A DNA stretch of 64,000 nucleotides, from the NCBI GenBank assembly GCA_949710005.1, contig OX453283.1, positions 18,362,304-18,426,303 of the forward strand. Direction: 5' to 3'. Both the position numbers and the translations under genes were made by a program. Every line of letters begins with the position of its first letter. The first letter of the stretch is position 1. Positions 31,590 to 44,366 of this stretch are shown here, piece by piece. The notes beneath the pieces were generated by a model. That model did no database searches and had not been told where the DNA came from. It saw only the letters and a list, made by a program, of their open reading frames with translations. The stretch is from Ricordea florida (lineage: Eukaryota > Cnidaria > Anthozoa > Corallimorpharia > Ricordeidae).

Positions 31590-34500
31590 TTAACTAGTAT
31601 GTGCACTACAAGTGGAACATTTGTATATTTTTTTTTCAGTAGGCTTTGGGAGAGTGGAAGGTACGCCTTCCATTCCCACCCTTTTTACCGTTCTCTGCTG
31701 GAAGCGTGTGGATTGCCCTTTCATATAAATCTTGTCCAGTTCTGCTCTTCTCTTCCTTAGCTGGTCACTCACCCATGGTATTGTCCTGACAACATACACC
31801 AGGGTGTCTCCCTCCATATCAGTCTCTTCTGAGGACATGTAGCCTTCAGTCAGTAATTCTGCCATTCAACGGTCCTTCTTGTCATTTTCTACCATTAAAA
31901 ACAAAACACAATTCAATAAAACTTTGCATACTGTGACTAATGATGGTCATCAGATGCCAGTAAGGTATAATTTGAACACACACAAACAACGTTACCTTTA
32001 TCAGTGGTACCATAGTGTGGTGGCCCATTACTAACAGAATACTGGTCACCCATAACAATTAAATGGTTATGTTCTGTGTGAGGTTCAGTTACTTTCAGTC
32101 ATTTCAAGTGTGGTTACTAATTTCACCTCTTTTCCTTCCTTGTTGCCTGCAATTTCTTTTGTGCTCTTCATATTTCTCAGACTTTTTCTTGTAGTCTTTC
32201 TCCACTGTTGTCAGGAAGCATCGTTTAAGTATCTCTGTAGGTAAGAGAGAAATTTAAGGAAAACACGAGGCCTTTGTCAAGTCAACTTCACCAGTCTGCA
32301 GATGTCTTATCTGTGGCGTGTTCCTGCCAAAGCACTTCAAATCCATCATTACAGGATTGATCGCTTGTCATCCTCCAGAACCACTACAAACGTCAGTTTT
32401 TCCTGCAGCAAATAAGCCATCTTACCCAAATTAAAGGCGATTTGCCTGTAATGTGAAGGTTTTTTTTGAGATTGTAAGTCATTGGTCGGGTGCGGAGGTG
32501 TCATGCGGGAAAGTCAGTATTTGACAAGTGTAAGTACTCACACATCCAGAAGAGGATGGGTAGATGTAACACAGCGGTGAGCAAGTCTTTGTCAGGTAAT
32601 AATAATTATTATATAATAAGTAACTTACCAAACATTTTTGACATGCTAGTCTCATCTAGAGGTGGCTTGGGAGATCTTTTTGATTGTTATTTTGGTAAAC
32701 AACTCGTCAAGAAGGTGCAAAAAATGTAAAAATTTAGCTAAATTTCTACATTTTTCTAAATCAATCGTTTCAGGTTTCACCTACCTTCATGATTTGCAAG
32801 GCTTCCTCATCTGAAGTGTTTTCACTTTCTTTGCTACAGTACCAAAAGTGGGAGACTATATGGTCTGACCAAGCTTTTATTTTTGCCATTGCCTTGGCCT
32901 GTCCAATCTGAAATATTATGATGAAAAAATAAGGAAATCTGAACATAATTCACTGTTTTGAATATAATGGTTATTTTCAATATACTGTAGCAGTCAAAGA
33001 TATGGTAGGGTAGAGTAGGATGGGACAGGTGGGTTCAGGTAAGAGTAGACCATATTCATAAATGGCAGCCAATTTAATTTTTTTGTATGCATTAAAATAA
33101 GCCCAACTAATGTTTTTGCGAGCGAAAATTGTCAACTCAAAACAAGTTAAGTTGAGCTAATGTTAATATTTACAAAACAATTTTCAATAGGCAACCATTT
33201 ATGAACTAAGGGTATAAAGTATTGAAGAGCAGATCGAATGAGTTACAGTGTTGTAATAAATATGGAATTGGTATTCATATCTTGGCTAGGCATTTCCTAA
33301 TACTCTTCGATTTGTGCCAAACATCCAGGCTGTGAAAAACACCCTTGAACTCGTTCGCTGTGAAATAAAAGGGAAAGTGCACATGCTCTCACTATAAAAA
33401 ACCTCGCATGGTACAAAACCTGCTACTAAACACTGAACTGCATATTGAACTATATTTACTCACCAAACATGAGATTGTAAGGATTGAAAATTGTCAAGAA
33501 ATTATACGGATTTGCTAAGACACTGGCTTAATATACCCAAATCACAAGGAATCACATGTATCAAAATGAAAAAACTTCACTTCACTGGGATTATTGTTAT
33601 CTCAGATCATTTAGTTCAAAGAATGAAAATAGAAAACATGTTATTTACCCACCAATCAACTTTTTAATAGAGGATGATGCATCAGTGGCCACTTCAACCA
33701 CATTGAGCACTTGCTTGAGTCTGGTCAGAGCATTCTTTAGTGCAACCTTCTCCATATTTGTAGAAGCAAGGCCGACATGCCGCTTGTCCCGGACTTCAAT
33801 TTCCAAAATGTATCCAGAGGTCAGCTCCATTAGAAAGTAACAGATTTTTGGCAGTGAACCTGGGTGAGTCACAGTGTCCATCTCCACCCACAACAACCAT
33901 TTCATCTGCAAACTCCTTCAACAACTCTCCCTGCATCCAACTCCACCACTCCTCTACTGCAGGAAACAAATACAGGCGTTGCAACCGGTAAAAAGTAGAC
34001 TCAGACAGGAAAGGAGTACCTAAAAAGTCAGCAAGCCTGCTGACTTTACCAAAATTATTACCAGATAAAAGAATTGCTGCAGCAGGTTGGAGGTTATTTA
34101 CATAAAGGCCATTTACCTCTCTTGATGAGGCAAACTTGAAAATGTGGCCAGCTTTGCACTTGGCAGTAACAACAACAGTGGTCCCCACAAAATGATACTT
34201 GACCTCTGGGACTTAACCACACCCTGGTGTTCTACAACACCCTGCAAACAAACCAAGAAACAGGTCCAAAGAACATAACAATTTTCTCTCCTTGACCATT
34301 TCTAGTTCTTTTTTAAAAACAGAAAGGTCTTCCCCTCTACTAAGTTTACGATGAGGGCCAAACTCATGTTTATGATGTTCGTCCACACTTGCTGCAGTTG
34401 TTGTGGTTGCAGCAATGACAACAGCATCACCCTTATCTTCCTCATCATCGCCAGTTCTCACTTCTTTATCAAGTGGCAGGACATCATCAACCTTGCCATC

Positions 34501-35843
34501 TGACAAATCAGCTGTTTCATTGTAATCCACACTGAGAAAAATGGCAACACAAATACAGAGTAAAGGTGGACGCACTGTCATAATAACCATACATAATAAA
34601 GGCTGAGTAAAATAACAATTATCATGTGAATATATCACTGAATTATAAAACTGAATTTTGCCCATTTTTACAAGTTGTTATTCTCAATCACTTATTCTAC
34701 CCTAAGATGGGACATGTAACACAATAATTCTTCAAAGAGGTATAGAGTCACTCTCACTTTCATTGTGAATGTCGTCCTTGTTCAATTCTCGAATAGCAGA
34801 GTCACAGGGCTCTCTAAGACTATTGGCAAAGACAACATTTTTAATACATGAGCAACACAGGCAAAACCATCACCAATATGCAATTAATATTGTAGAATAA
34901 TTGTCATTTTAATTATTCCCATGTTTTTATTCATGTAAGATGAAACACCAGGACAGATGTGACGAAAAAATAATTTTGCACAAACGTTAAACATGCAAAA
35001 TACATACTAGGGTACATGTATGAAGAAACTATGCCCTATTTACGTGTTGAAATTCTTGCAAAACATACAGTATTATACATGTATACACACTCTACATTTA
35101 TATTTTTCTTTGAGAGAGTAGTAACATGAAAGAAAAATTACCTCTCATTCTCCACGCAAAAGCTATCTGTCACTTCTTCATCAGAGCCCTCATCATCAGT
35201 AAACAATGAAACGTTTAATCTGCAAAGCAATGGAACAAAGAGGTATAACACTTGTAGGGAGTTATATCACCATTATTACTGGCATAATTTTGAATCGTGG
35301 CGATTTCAATGTAGTTGTGTTGCAAGCCAAGTACTTTGCTCCACAGAAATGAAATCGGAAAAAAAAATGGGCATTACTATCGTTTAAAGAAATTACACGC
35401 ACACTTACTTTCCAAGGCTAGAGTTAGATCTGCTATTGTCTATGACTGAAGCTGATAGCAAATTCAGGACATTTTCTGCGATATGTGATTCCGGAATGGC
35501 CTCGGGGAGTTCATCACGTGGCTTTACGGGTGTAGATGTTTGTGGTCCTGTTTAAAAAAAAGAGAGGTGCTTGCATAAATTTAAAAATGTAAGAATGCCA
35601 ATTCTAAAACAGAATTTATTTTAGTGATGAAAATGTACCTTCACTCTCGGCATTCACATGTGTTATGTGTCGCTTTTGTTCGCCAAACGCAACTGTTGAG
35701 TAATTCGAAATATCTTCCCTTTCCCTGAAAGTAAAAATGATTATCTGATAACGTAAAATGCAACTTTATAAGGAATATAAAACAAACGGTTACTAATGCA
35801 AGTCTTACCTTCGACGATATTCGAGAGACAACAAATGTGCCGT

Positions 35844-35850
<7 letters not shown>
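31590..35850 (-). pseudogene. Multi-exon DDE-type transposase-derived gene (GDGxxDSP family)
   Basis: Exons on paper: 35850-35809, 35724-35639, 35547-35409, 35219-35142, possibly 34820-34761, 34532-33650, 32909-32789, ~32232-32110, and 31865-31590, most with good GT/AG sites. The main exon has LFAGCCRTPGCG, an in-frame TAA (34213), TTVVVTAKCKAGHIFKFASS, AAAILLSGNNFGKVSRLADF, WWSWMQGELLKEF, the acidic GGDGHCDSPRF, then after a frameshift near 33858 VATDASSSIKKLIG. Next exons give WSDHIVSHFWYC and an acidic SDE-type C-terminal exon (GYMSSEETDMEGD). I associate the motif set with Kolobok-like or related transposases of cnidarians; the clade name is uncertain. The most 5' visible exon is cut by a LINE tail. 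Intron-rich structure is notable for a transposon gene. Confidence 0.6.

Positions 35851-35934
<84 letters not shown>
35846..35934. repeat. (TAG)n microsatellite, about 29 units
   Basis: A nearly pure trinucleotide array. It abuts the 3' end of a minus-strand CR1-like LINE and so is probably that element's repeated 3' tail, read as (CTA)n. The long valine ORF across it on the plus strand is an artefact. Confidence 0.95.
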
Positions 35935-36104
35935 ACCTTTATTTAAACTCGGTTAAAAATCTTCAGTATTTACAATAGTATTTTAATTACAATCATATGT
36001 AAAAATTAAAATAATTATAAAAACTTATTTACAAGATTGCCGAGTGGGAATCGGATGTTTCAAGTACGCGGTTAATTTCCTTCTTAAACTGCCCAATTGA
36101 TGTT

Positions 36105-36136
<32 letters not shown>

Positions 36137-36160
36137 CAGTAAGGCACCGCTATAGCTAAA

Positions 36161-36199
<39 letters not shown>

Positions 36200-36336
36200 T
36201 AACTTATGGAAAGAGTCACGCAAGTCATAGTCTGTGTCTCTCACTGAATAATTCTTGTAAGTACACTGGGGCTAACCCGTTGAGCGACTTAAGCATCATT
36301 ATAGCTTTATGCTTTCTTCTTCTTAATGATAGTTGG

Positions 36337-36377
<41 letters not shown>

Positions 36378-36398
36378 CCAGTTGGCTTGCAGAATAAC

Positions 36399-36444
<46 letters not shown>

Positions 36445-36530
36445 GAATTCAATCCATCCCAAACGGGGGCACAGTAATCGAAATGAGGTTGGATTAAAGC
36501 GTTATATATAAGCGTTATACAGGACTATGA
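35935..36530 (-). pseudogene. CR1-like LINE, 3' fragment of ORF2
   Basis: From 36530 down: HFDYCAPVWDGLNSYLCEKL, LQNRAARVIL, KWDQLSLRRRKHKAIMMLK, then after a one-base shift near 36244 DTDYDLRDS and RTNYLKRSFSYSGALLWNSL. These are the C-terminal post-RT blocks of CR1/L2-group LINEs. It is 5'-truncated, as is typical, and ends in the (TAG)n tail. It interrupts the most 5' visible exon of the transposase-derived gene at 31590-35850. Confidence 0.85.
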
Positions 36531-37384
36531 TATCAACCAGGAAACCATCAAACAATGGCGTTTTTTGAATGAAACAATAAAATTGCCGAGCAAAATACAG
36601 TTCAGTTGGTTTCAGTGCCAAGCTATGCAAAACAACAACGTGAAGTGACCAATTTACAAGTCTTCTCCGCTAAAGACGTGAAGGTTGACAGCAAAAATTC
36701 GAAATGGACTGCAAACATACTAAGTGGAAAATATTAGTTTCAAAGAAAAATGAAAATGATATGAAACTTGCGTACCGTGAACAGTACAAGAGGAAGACAA
36801 ATCCACTGCAAACGGACTAAGTGGAAAATATTACACAGGTACAGTACTCGGCGTTGTAGTCTTGGTTGCTTAATTTGAGCTCCCTTACGTCGCAGTTAGT
36901 AAAAACAACAAACAGTGCGGATCAAACACACATAAATTTGCTTGTATGTTGAATTCATCTCTCCACAACATCATTAAAGCAGAGACTAAAACCACAAAAG
37001 AAAACAGCAGTTCTCGCATTGACATAAGCTGAGCGTTGTCCATTCAGAAAACATGGCACACTGTCTTTAGTTTCAGCAACAAGCTAAGCAGTTTGTCTTG
37101 TTTGTTTCCTTCTGCTAAATTCCACAAATGGTTTTTTCCTCTTATTGTCTTCATGGGCCATAATTTGACTGGATTTCGATTGATTTAAGACTTGAGAATG
37201 TTTAAAAATATCTTGAATGTGCTGAAAAAATCTCGCGTTCAAAAACTTTTGAGTACTTTGTGTTCAAACTTTTGATGGTTTGACAGCCTTTATCTTTTTA
37301 ACCAATGAGAGTGTTGGACGTATTCTTACAAGCTCGCTGATGGGCCCAAATTGCTGTACTTTATCAGAGTATAAAGGACAGTTA
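36531..37384. other. Non-coding interval with a short internal duplication
   Basis: ACTGCAAACNNACTAAGTGG followed by AAAATATTA occurs at about 36707 and again at about 36808, 100 bp apart. No gene was supported. Confidence 0.45.
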
Positions 37385-37645
37385 TTGTGGGGATAGTTTC
37401 TAAAGAAACTGGTGCTGCGTCGGTGGGAAGTTGAAAACACAAGAAAATGGGTAAATCAAACGAGTTAATTAAGTAAGTTATACCACCGTAAGGTAAAAGG
37501 GAGGTGCTGACGTTTCGAGCGTTAGCCCTTCGTCAGAGCGAAAGGGTTAGGGTCAGAGACTTTGCTCGAAACGTCAGCACCTCCCTTTTACCTTACGGTG
37601 GTATAACTTACTTAATCAGCTTGTTTGATTTACCCATTTTCTTAT
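37385..37645. mobile_element. Foldback end of a Penelope-like element
   Basis: Two arms of about 75 bp (37447-37521 and 37564-37637) are near-perfect inverse copies, with GGTAAAAGGGAGGTGCTGAC in each. TATAAAGGACAG occurs directly before (37372-37383) and after (37646-37657), a probable 12-bp target duplication. I associate this terminal sequence, including a hammerhead-like core, with Penelope-like retroelements; no reverse transcriptase is present in this copy. Confidence 0.6.
37506..37539 (-). ncRNA. Candidate minimal hammerhead ribozyme
   Basis: On the minus strand: stem I GCU/AGC, core CUGACGA, stem II GGGC-UAAC-GCUC, core GAAA, then C-GUC with almost no stem III. This is the minimal type described in Penelope-like elements, which works best as a dimer. 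One extra unpaired A between CUGACGA and stem II is a weakness. The inverted partner copy in the second arm is degraded. Confidence 0.45.
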
Positions 37646-37751
37646 AAAGGACAGTGCTGACGACATTCAGCGCACGCGCTGAAAAAAACACTCGGAGTTG
37701 ATCGAAAATTAAAGCTTGTTTTTGTGGAAAATCGCTAGTTCTTTATTATAA

Positions 37752-37940
37752 AACAAATAAATAAGCCTCCTCTGGGCTTTGGTCTGTTATAAAGCACTTA
37801 GGAGGTGACGAGAGCACTCAAGAAGTAGGGAGAAACACTCGCCTGCGGCTCGTGTTTCCCCCTACACTTCTTTTGTGCTCTCGTCACCTCCTGCATGCTT
37901 TATAACAGAACAAAGCCCAGAGGAGGCTTACTTATTTGTT
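37752..37940. repeat. Foldback/MITE with ~85-bp arms
   Basis: AACAAATAAATAAGCCTCCT at 37752 is matched inversely by AGGAGGCTTACTTATTTGTT ending at 37940, and the pairing continues through GAGGTGACGAGAGCAC to the centre near 37845. Arms differ at about ten sites. No coding content. Confidence 0.8.
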
Positions 37941-39069
37941 AAATAAAGCACGTAAGCTTAAATCGATCGAACGTACCTATCATGCAGGCTCCATAAAAAA
38001 CACACTCATACACTTGTGAATTCCTGCAACAAGTTTTATACCAGAGAGGACCGCTGTATCACCACAGAGGTTAAGACAGAATATTCAAAAGCCAGAAAAA
38101 TACATGGTACATGTATGTGTGTTTTTGCCCGTTTGTTTAAGACAGCTTCTTGCCGTGCGAGTCATTAGGATCCAGTCTCCACACAACGTTTTATTTTTGA
38201 AATGTCTTGTTAGAGCGCGTCCAAATAATAAGGTTTGTTTACTGTTGTATCGCGCAAAAGACACGCCAAAAACCTCTATTGTGCTTTTCAGCAACATGCG
38301 ACCTCAGTACATATTTTGGCTGTAGTCTATCATCCAACTTTTTTTTTTTTTGGAAGACCAAAACAAAGTGTCTCCATTGCGCTTTAAATGCAACATGTGC
38401 GTGTCTTTCGACTCAAAATATTTTTGACCACATCAGGTAGGGACTTTTTCTTTAACTTTGTAAATAGACGGCACACGGCACGCAACCAAGAAAACAACTA
38501 CTTAATGTCCATAAGTCGGCACATCGCACGTAATTGCACTATGAATAGGCTTTTCCGCCTTTTGTTAGACAAACTTTTCAAATGCGCGCTGTAGAAAAAA
38601 CGTACATGTGCCTCGCAGGCGCTTAAAAAAGCTGCAAATATAAAAACGTTATGCTGACTGGGACTGAAATAATTATCTGAAGATTTCAGCCGGGCGAAGG
38701 CCTTGCTTGTGCAAGAGCTCGATTCGAGTTCTTGTATAATTCGTAACTTTAGCCATAACCTCGAGATTGTTTGAAATTGAATGACAAATAACATCTGGGT
38801 TCACTCTTAACAAAGCTATTGCTATGGCAGCAAACAATATGACGTGGACCCAAGAGCAAATGACACGCGATTTTGACACGCATAAAAGCTGTTGCTATGG
38901 TGTATATCTTCTTCGCGCAGAGACTGGGGCTTAATTGGGGAAACTTTGTGTGTATTACACACAGCTAAAATAGTGTCAAGGCAAGCGAGATCAATTTCCA
39001 CCGCTCTCTCGTCTCGACTCCAAGAACAAAACAAAACTTGCGATGCTTCTGGGTTGTGGAACCATCTTT
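37941..39069. other. Interval with short unsupported ORFs
   Basis: Several ORFs of 60-100 codons overlap on both strands here, but none shows a known motif, codon bias or consistent splice sites. It is the left flank of the L1/Tx1-like insertion. Confidence 0.4.
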
Positions 39070-39473
39070 AAAGTCCATCAGTTTTTTTTTTTTCTCTCTT
39101 CTTTATTGATTTATGGTTTACAACAATTACAAAGATTGAATAGACATAAGGTTACTTACACGTTTAAACAAAAAGAAAAAAAAACTACTTACAGAAAAGA
39201 GAAAATAAATAGAAAGCTACTTACACAGAAACTACGTGCGTGCGTGTTATTACCGTTAGGCCTTGCCTTAAAATAGTTGGGTGGAATCTATTGCTTACAT
39301 GAAAAAAGTGAAAATACCTTGCATTAAGTTTAAGAATTGATTTGCGATATTGCTTTACTTTTCTCGATGGCTAATTTGCTCTTTAAATAGACAAGGAAAG
39401 CTTCGAAGTAGTAGGGTTCCTTCTCTCTTGAAGCGAAGTAGATGTAATACTTGGCGATTATTAGGCAGAGGTT

Positions 39474-42400
39474 TTAGCCAAGGTGTTCTCTAAGATTGCT
39501 CGTGAAGCCGTAAATTATGATTTGCTCATTCAAGGTAATAAAGTCATCGTTCTTAAAATTCCACCAATTACAAAAAGTTTTCCAAAAAGCTTGGACATCA
39601 GGACATAATACAAAAAGATGTTTTAAGGTTTGCGCTTGATCGCAAAGATGACATTTATCATGTTGAACTATCTTATCTCTGAATAAAGTTGCATTAGTAG
39701 GCAAGATGTGATGCACAATTTTGAATTGAAATATGGCGAGCCTAATATCTTTTGTCACTCTGAAAGGAATACTATAAATGATTTCTATAGTTTGCTTATT
39801 AAGGTTTGCCTGTGTCATTCTTTGTTCTGCTGTAGGGGCTACGAATTTCTGTTCGATTAAAAATCTAGAAGCTGATTTACATGAAAGCTGGCTTAAAGGA
39901 ATTTTCTCTACGCATTCCGAATTATTATTATGGGAATCGTTCAAATTAGAATGTTTCAATAAGCGAATCCAGTTTTGGGGAATAGCGGTACATAGGCCAT
40001 TATACGTCAAGAAATTGGTTTGGACACGAAATGTGCGGCAAAACTCCTTGAAAGTCAAAAAGCCATTTCCATAAAAAATATCTTTGATTCTGATCACTCC
40101 TGCTCTATACCAGTTGTTGTAATAAACAGAAAAACCCTCGATTTTAATAAACCGGTTATTCCACAGGATTTCGTTTAATATCTGTTCTTCATTTTCGGGC
40201 GTACGTTGGTTTATCATCTGCCAGATGCTTAAGGCATCTTTATAAAATTGTATAGGTAGATCTAGTTTAAGACATTTTAGATCATAGTTGCACTCGAGAA
40301 GAAAAGCCCCTCCGACCCTCTTTAAGAGTGTTAGGGGTATGTGGCTCCAACTTGCATCAGTACTGCTCTCGTGTAACCTTCTTATCCAGGTGACTTTTAA
40401 GGCGATGCTGATTATTTCAAAATCTGGCATGTCTAAGCCACCTTTTATTTTCGGACCAATCATTGTGTTATGTTTGATTTTGGGTTGGTTATTCCAAACA
40501 AATTGAGATATAATGGATTTAACCGAGGATGTAAATTGCGGGGAAAAGGAGAGTACAGATGTTGTAGACGAGCTTGGATAGAGCAAGGCTTTTAAGAATG
40601 ATTATGCGGCAGTGTAGGGTAAGGCTTCTTGATTTCCAAAGATTTAAGATGTTTTTCATCGAATTTAATTTTTGTTCGAAATTTTTTTGGAAAGCGGTAA
40701 CTTCATCGTAAGAGAAGTAGATTCCTAGTGCGTATATTGGTTCTGAAGGCCACGTTATATCAAAAGGAGTTGATGTGTTATCCTTACAGGATCCTAACCA
40801 CATTCCTTCAGTTTTGGACGTATTTATTTCTAGGCCTGATGTCTCTCGGAAAGCGCGCAGCACTTCAAACAAATTCTGTGCAGACAGTGCATCGGCGACG
40901 AAAGTTGTAGTATCGTCAGCGTATTGGGATATCTTGTATTCTTTGTTATAGATTTGTATCCCTTTAATATTCTTATCATTTCTGACTACATTTGCTAAGA
41001 TTTCTGCGCAGAGGACAAAAAGGATACCGGACAATGGGCAGCCTTGTCTGACTCCCCTTTGCAAAGAAAAGAAATCCGAGGCGTATCCGTTGTTGATGAC
41101 ACAGCTTGTGATATCAGTATAGAGCACGTTTATCCATTTTCGAATATGCAGTCCAAAATTGAATGTCTCTAGGACCTTAGCTAAAAAATCCCAGTTAACC
41201 GAATCAAAGGCTTTTTTAAAATCAATGAAGATTGCCATACCGGGTAAGTTTTCGAGTGATGTTATTTTCATTATATCCTGTATTAGCCTGATGTTTTGGC
41301 CGATATATCGGCCTTTCACGTATCCGGTTTGGTCTCCGTGTATAAGTTTGGGAAGAACATTGCTAATCCTACTTGCTATGGTCTTGGATATGATTTTGTA
41401 ATCGATGTTCAATAGGGATATTGGTCGCCAATTTTCTAAATAAAGCTTGTTTTTACGTTTTTTTGGCGCAACTTTGATGATTCCTTGACGTTGCGTGATG
41501 TTAAGGTGTCCATGTGCTTAAGCGTAATTGAAGCTTTGAACCATTTCCTCTCCTAATATGGACCAAAAATGTAAATAAAATTCGACGGTGAATCCGTCGC
41601 TTCCTGGGCATTTATCTTTGGCGCATACTTTGAGAATTTCAAAACACTCTTGTTTTGTGAGTGGTCTGTCAAGCTCCTTTAGCTCAATATCGGTCAGTTT
41701 AGGGAGATTTGGATTTTCAAAGAATTGATTGTCATGCAGACTGCTGCGGGGTACCGCTGTGTACAGATTTTTGTAGAACATTTTCTGACGGTTTAAAATT
41801 TCGTTTGAATCTGTTATTTCAAGACCATCGTGGGATTTCAGTTTAGATATGAAAGTTTTGGAGCTTTGTCGTTTCTCTAAGTTTAGGAAATATTTCGTAT
41901 TTTTTTCTCCTTGCTCGTGCCACCTCATTCTACTTCTTATAATAGCGCCCTTGGTTCGGTACTCAGCGATCTTGTTAAGCTCTGTTCTAAGGTTGTACAA
42001 TTTGATAATATTCTCTTTTGACCTGTTTATCACGAGAACTTTCATTAAGGCATCAATTTGGTCGGAGAGTTCCTTCTCTCTGTTCCTGCGCTTTCTGTTT
42101 TTTCTTTTTGAGTATTGTACACAAAAACCTCTTACTTCCATTTTAATCATATCCCAGTATAAACCTATATCAGCGAGATAATTGTGTTTCTTTTTGAACT
42201 CGGGTATAATGTCTTGAAGTTGTTCCACAAAGGTGTTATCGTCAAGAAGTGACTTGTTAAATTTCCAAAAGCCGGGCCCTCTTTTTGCGTACCCCACAGA
42301 CTGGAGTGTCAAGGTTATTGCGGAGTGGTCTGATAGTGTAGAGTTTTTTATCCCCGTGTTTAGCGCGATGTGTGAAAGGTCTTTTGAGATTAACCAATAG

Positions 42401-43026
42401 TCTAATCTACATTGTACTTTTAGCGCTTTGTCGCGCCATGTGACTTGCACTTCATCAGAGTGTTGACACCTCCAAATATCTTGCAGTTTGAACAAGTCGC
42501 ATAATTTAGTAATTTCACTAATTACATTGCTTTTTCTTTCTACAGCAGCACCACCTATTTTGTCACGGGGTGTTAGCGCGCAATTGAAGTCTCCGCCGAC
42601 TATAAGGCTATTGTCCGAACGCTTTCTGATAACGTCAATAATATTCGCGAAAAACATTTTTTGGTCAGAGTTATTATTGGGGCTATAAATGTTGCACAAT
42701 TGGAAGGCAGAGTCGTGAATAGTTGCCTGAAGGAGCAAATAACGTCCCTTTTTGTCTGTTTCGATGTTATCAACCAGAACATCTAATTTAGGATTAAAAA
42801 GTATCATGACACCTCTCGAGTGATTTGTGCCATGGCTAAAATAGATTTTTCCGCCCCATTCAGATTTCCATACGGTTTCTATATTTTTTGTTGAATAGGT
42901 TTCCTGGAGGAAAATTATGTCAAATTTATTATTATGCAGCCACCTGAAGAGTTGTCTTCGCTTGCGTGTTCGGTTTAGACCTCTGACATTTAACGAACAA
43001 AAAGAAGCTGTAAAAGGTGTAGTCAT
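39474..43026 (-). pseudogene. L1/Tx1-like ORF2: endonuclease and reverse transcriptase, two lesions
   Basis: ATG at 43026 starts the AP endonuclease (SLNVRGLNRTRKRRQLFRWL, FLQETYST, GGDFNCALTP, LDYWLIS, LSDHSAITLTL). An in-frame TAA at 41518-20 interrupts the frame; the reverse transcriptase follows with GYVKGRYIGQNIRLIQDI, AIFIDFKKAFDSVNWDFL, GVRQGCPLSGILF and the catalytic YADDTT. A one-base shift near 40560 leads to the last part, ending in CHLCDQAQTLKHLFVLC, a zinc-like C-terminal motif. Total ~1180 codons is normal for this clade. With so few lesions the element is fairly young but not active. Confidence 0.9.
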
Positions 43027-43521
43027 TTCTTATTCAAAAAGTTTTGTTTTGTTTTGTTTTTTTTTTTTGCATATATTAGAAAGTTATGTTCAATGTAATG
43101 TTTTCAGACTACTTCGAAGGCTCCCTTGTAAACAAAAATTTAACTAAATGATATGCTTTGAAAAGAACACACACGCCTTTCTTAAACATTAGCCAAAATT
43201 GAACACTGTACAAAATACAGCGGAATACTAAAAGCGATAGCAAGGCGGTTTTAGCTAATAACAAAGAACTCGAATTAAAGTAGATCGTAAGAATAAAATG
43301 ATTCCGTGAATGAAATGATTGCACACATACAAACAACGAAAAACGTAATAAAATTAAGTAGTTGATAAAAATTGGGTAAAGCGTACTGAGGGAGAAGTCA
43401 GAAAGGGAAGACATGGGAGAAAACAAAAAATCACACTTAGTTAAATAATACTAAAATAGGGAAAATTAAACCTCAGTTCGGCCAAGTCCTTCCTTCAACT
43501 CCGGGACTTTAGGTGTAGCTG

Positions 43522-44366
43522 TTAAATATTGACTAGGTCGTCTGTGGAGAAAATGCGGATACGTTCCCCATCTGGCGAGGTCTTGACGTATATCTTTCCG
43601 TCTAAAGTCCAGACGCTTCTTAGGAGGTTGTTTTTCTTCCTCTGATTCGCTTCTTTCAAAAGATCCTTCCTATATGGTGTCAAATTTTCATTGATGTAGA
43701 TTCGATCTCGGTTGGATTCCGTGGCTGCGGTGTAAGAAGGGAAAATATCAGTAATTTTAATACTTCGAGGTTTGGTACGTTCTTTGTACAGCTTTGACTT
43801 CGATTTGTGGCTGGAAAATTTAACAATAATTGGTCTCTTTCCTTCCTTTCCTTTCAGCTTATGTGATATTTCAATATCATCGGGCTGTATGTTTACGTGA
43901 AGAGCATTCGCGATCTTAATTCCGTGATCGGTATTATCAAATCAAATGATATATATGATATATCATCAAATGCGCACCAGACTTTTAGCGTTTCATCCTT
44001 TTCCTGATTCAGTTCTTGCTTAGTGAACTGCAGCTCTTTCTTTGTTTTTGTTAATTCTTCACGTAAAGAGGCGTTTAGCTTAGAAGCTTTGTTCAGAGAG
44101 TCCTTTATGTCTTGAAGCTCCTTCTCGTTAAATGACATCGAGTCCTTCAAGCTCTCTAATTCCTTCTTTAAGTCACGGTTTTCTTGCTTAATTTCAGCGA
44201 CTGATGCTTGTATATTAATGAGAAGTTGTTTGATTTCTAGCAGAGAAGGTTCTTTTACAGTCTGCGAACTGTTCTCTTCGCCTGACTCCGCCATGTTGGA
44301 TTTTTTGGCTAAGCTGGTTTCTTCTTCAACAGAGCCTCTGTCTCCTCGCTTGTTCTTTCTTGACAT
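43522..44366 (-). pseudogene. L1/Tx1-like ORF1: coiled coil plus RNA-binding C-terminal domain
   Basis: ATG at 44366 opens a basic start (MSRKNKRGDRGS) and a long heptad-rich coiled coil (residues ~45-130: IKQENRDLKKELESL, KELQDIKDSLNKASKL). Near 43950 a short AT-repeat (GATATATATGATATATCATC) breaks the frame. The rest continues in another frame with DDIEISHKLKGKEGKK, PIIVKFSSHKSKSKLY and DGERIRIFSTDDLVNI, matching the L1 ORF1 C-terminal domain. It acts as the RNA chaperone of the element when intact. Confidence 0.8.

Noticed and set aside
35796..35978. Plus-strand ORF rich in valine
   Set aside because: It is a translation of the (TAG)n microsatellite.
38085..39034. Overlapping 65-98 codon ORFs on both strands
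   Set aside because: No motif, no splice consistency, heavy mutual overlap; likely chance ORFs.
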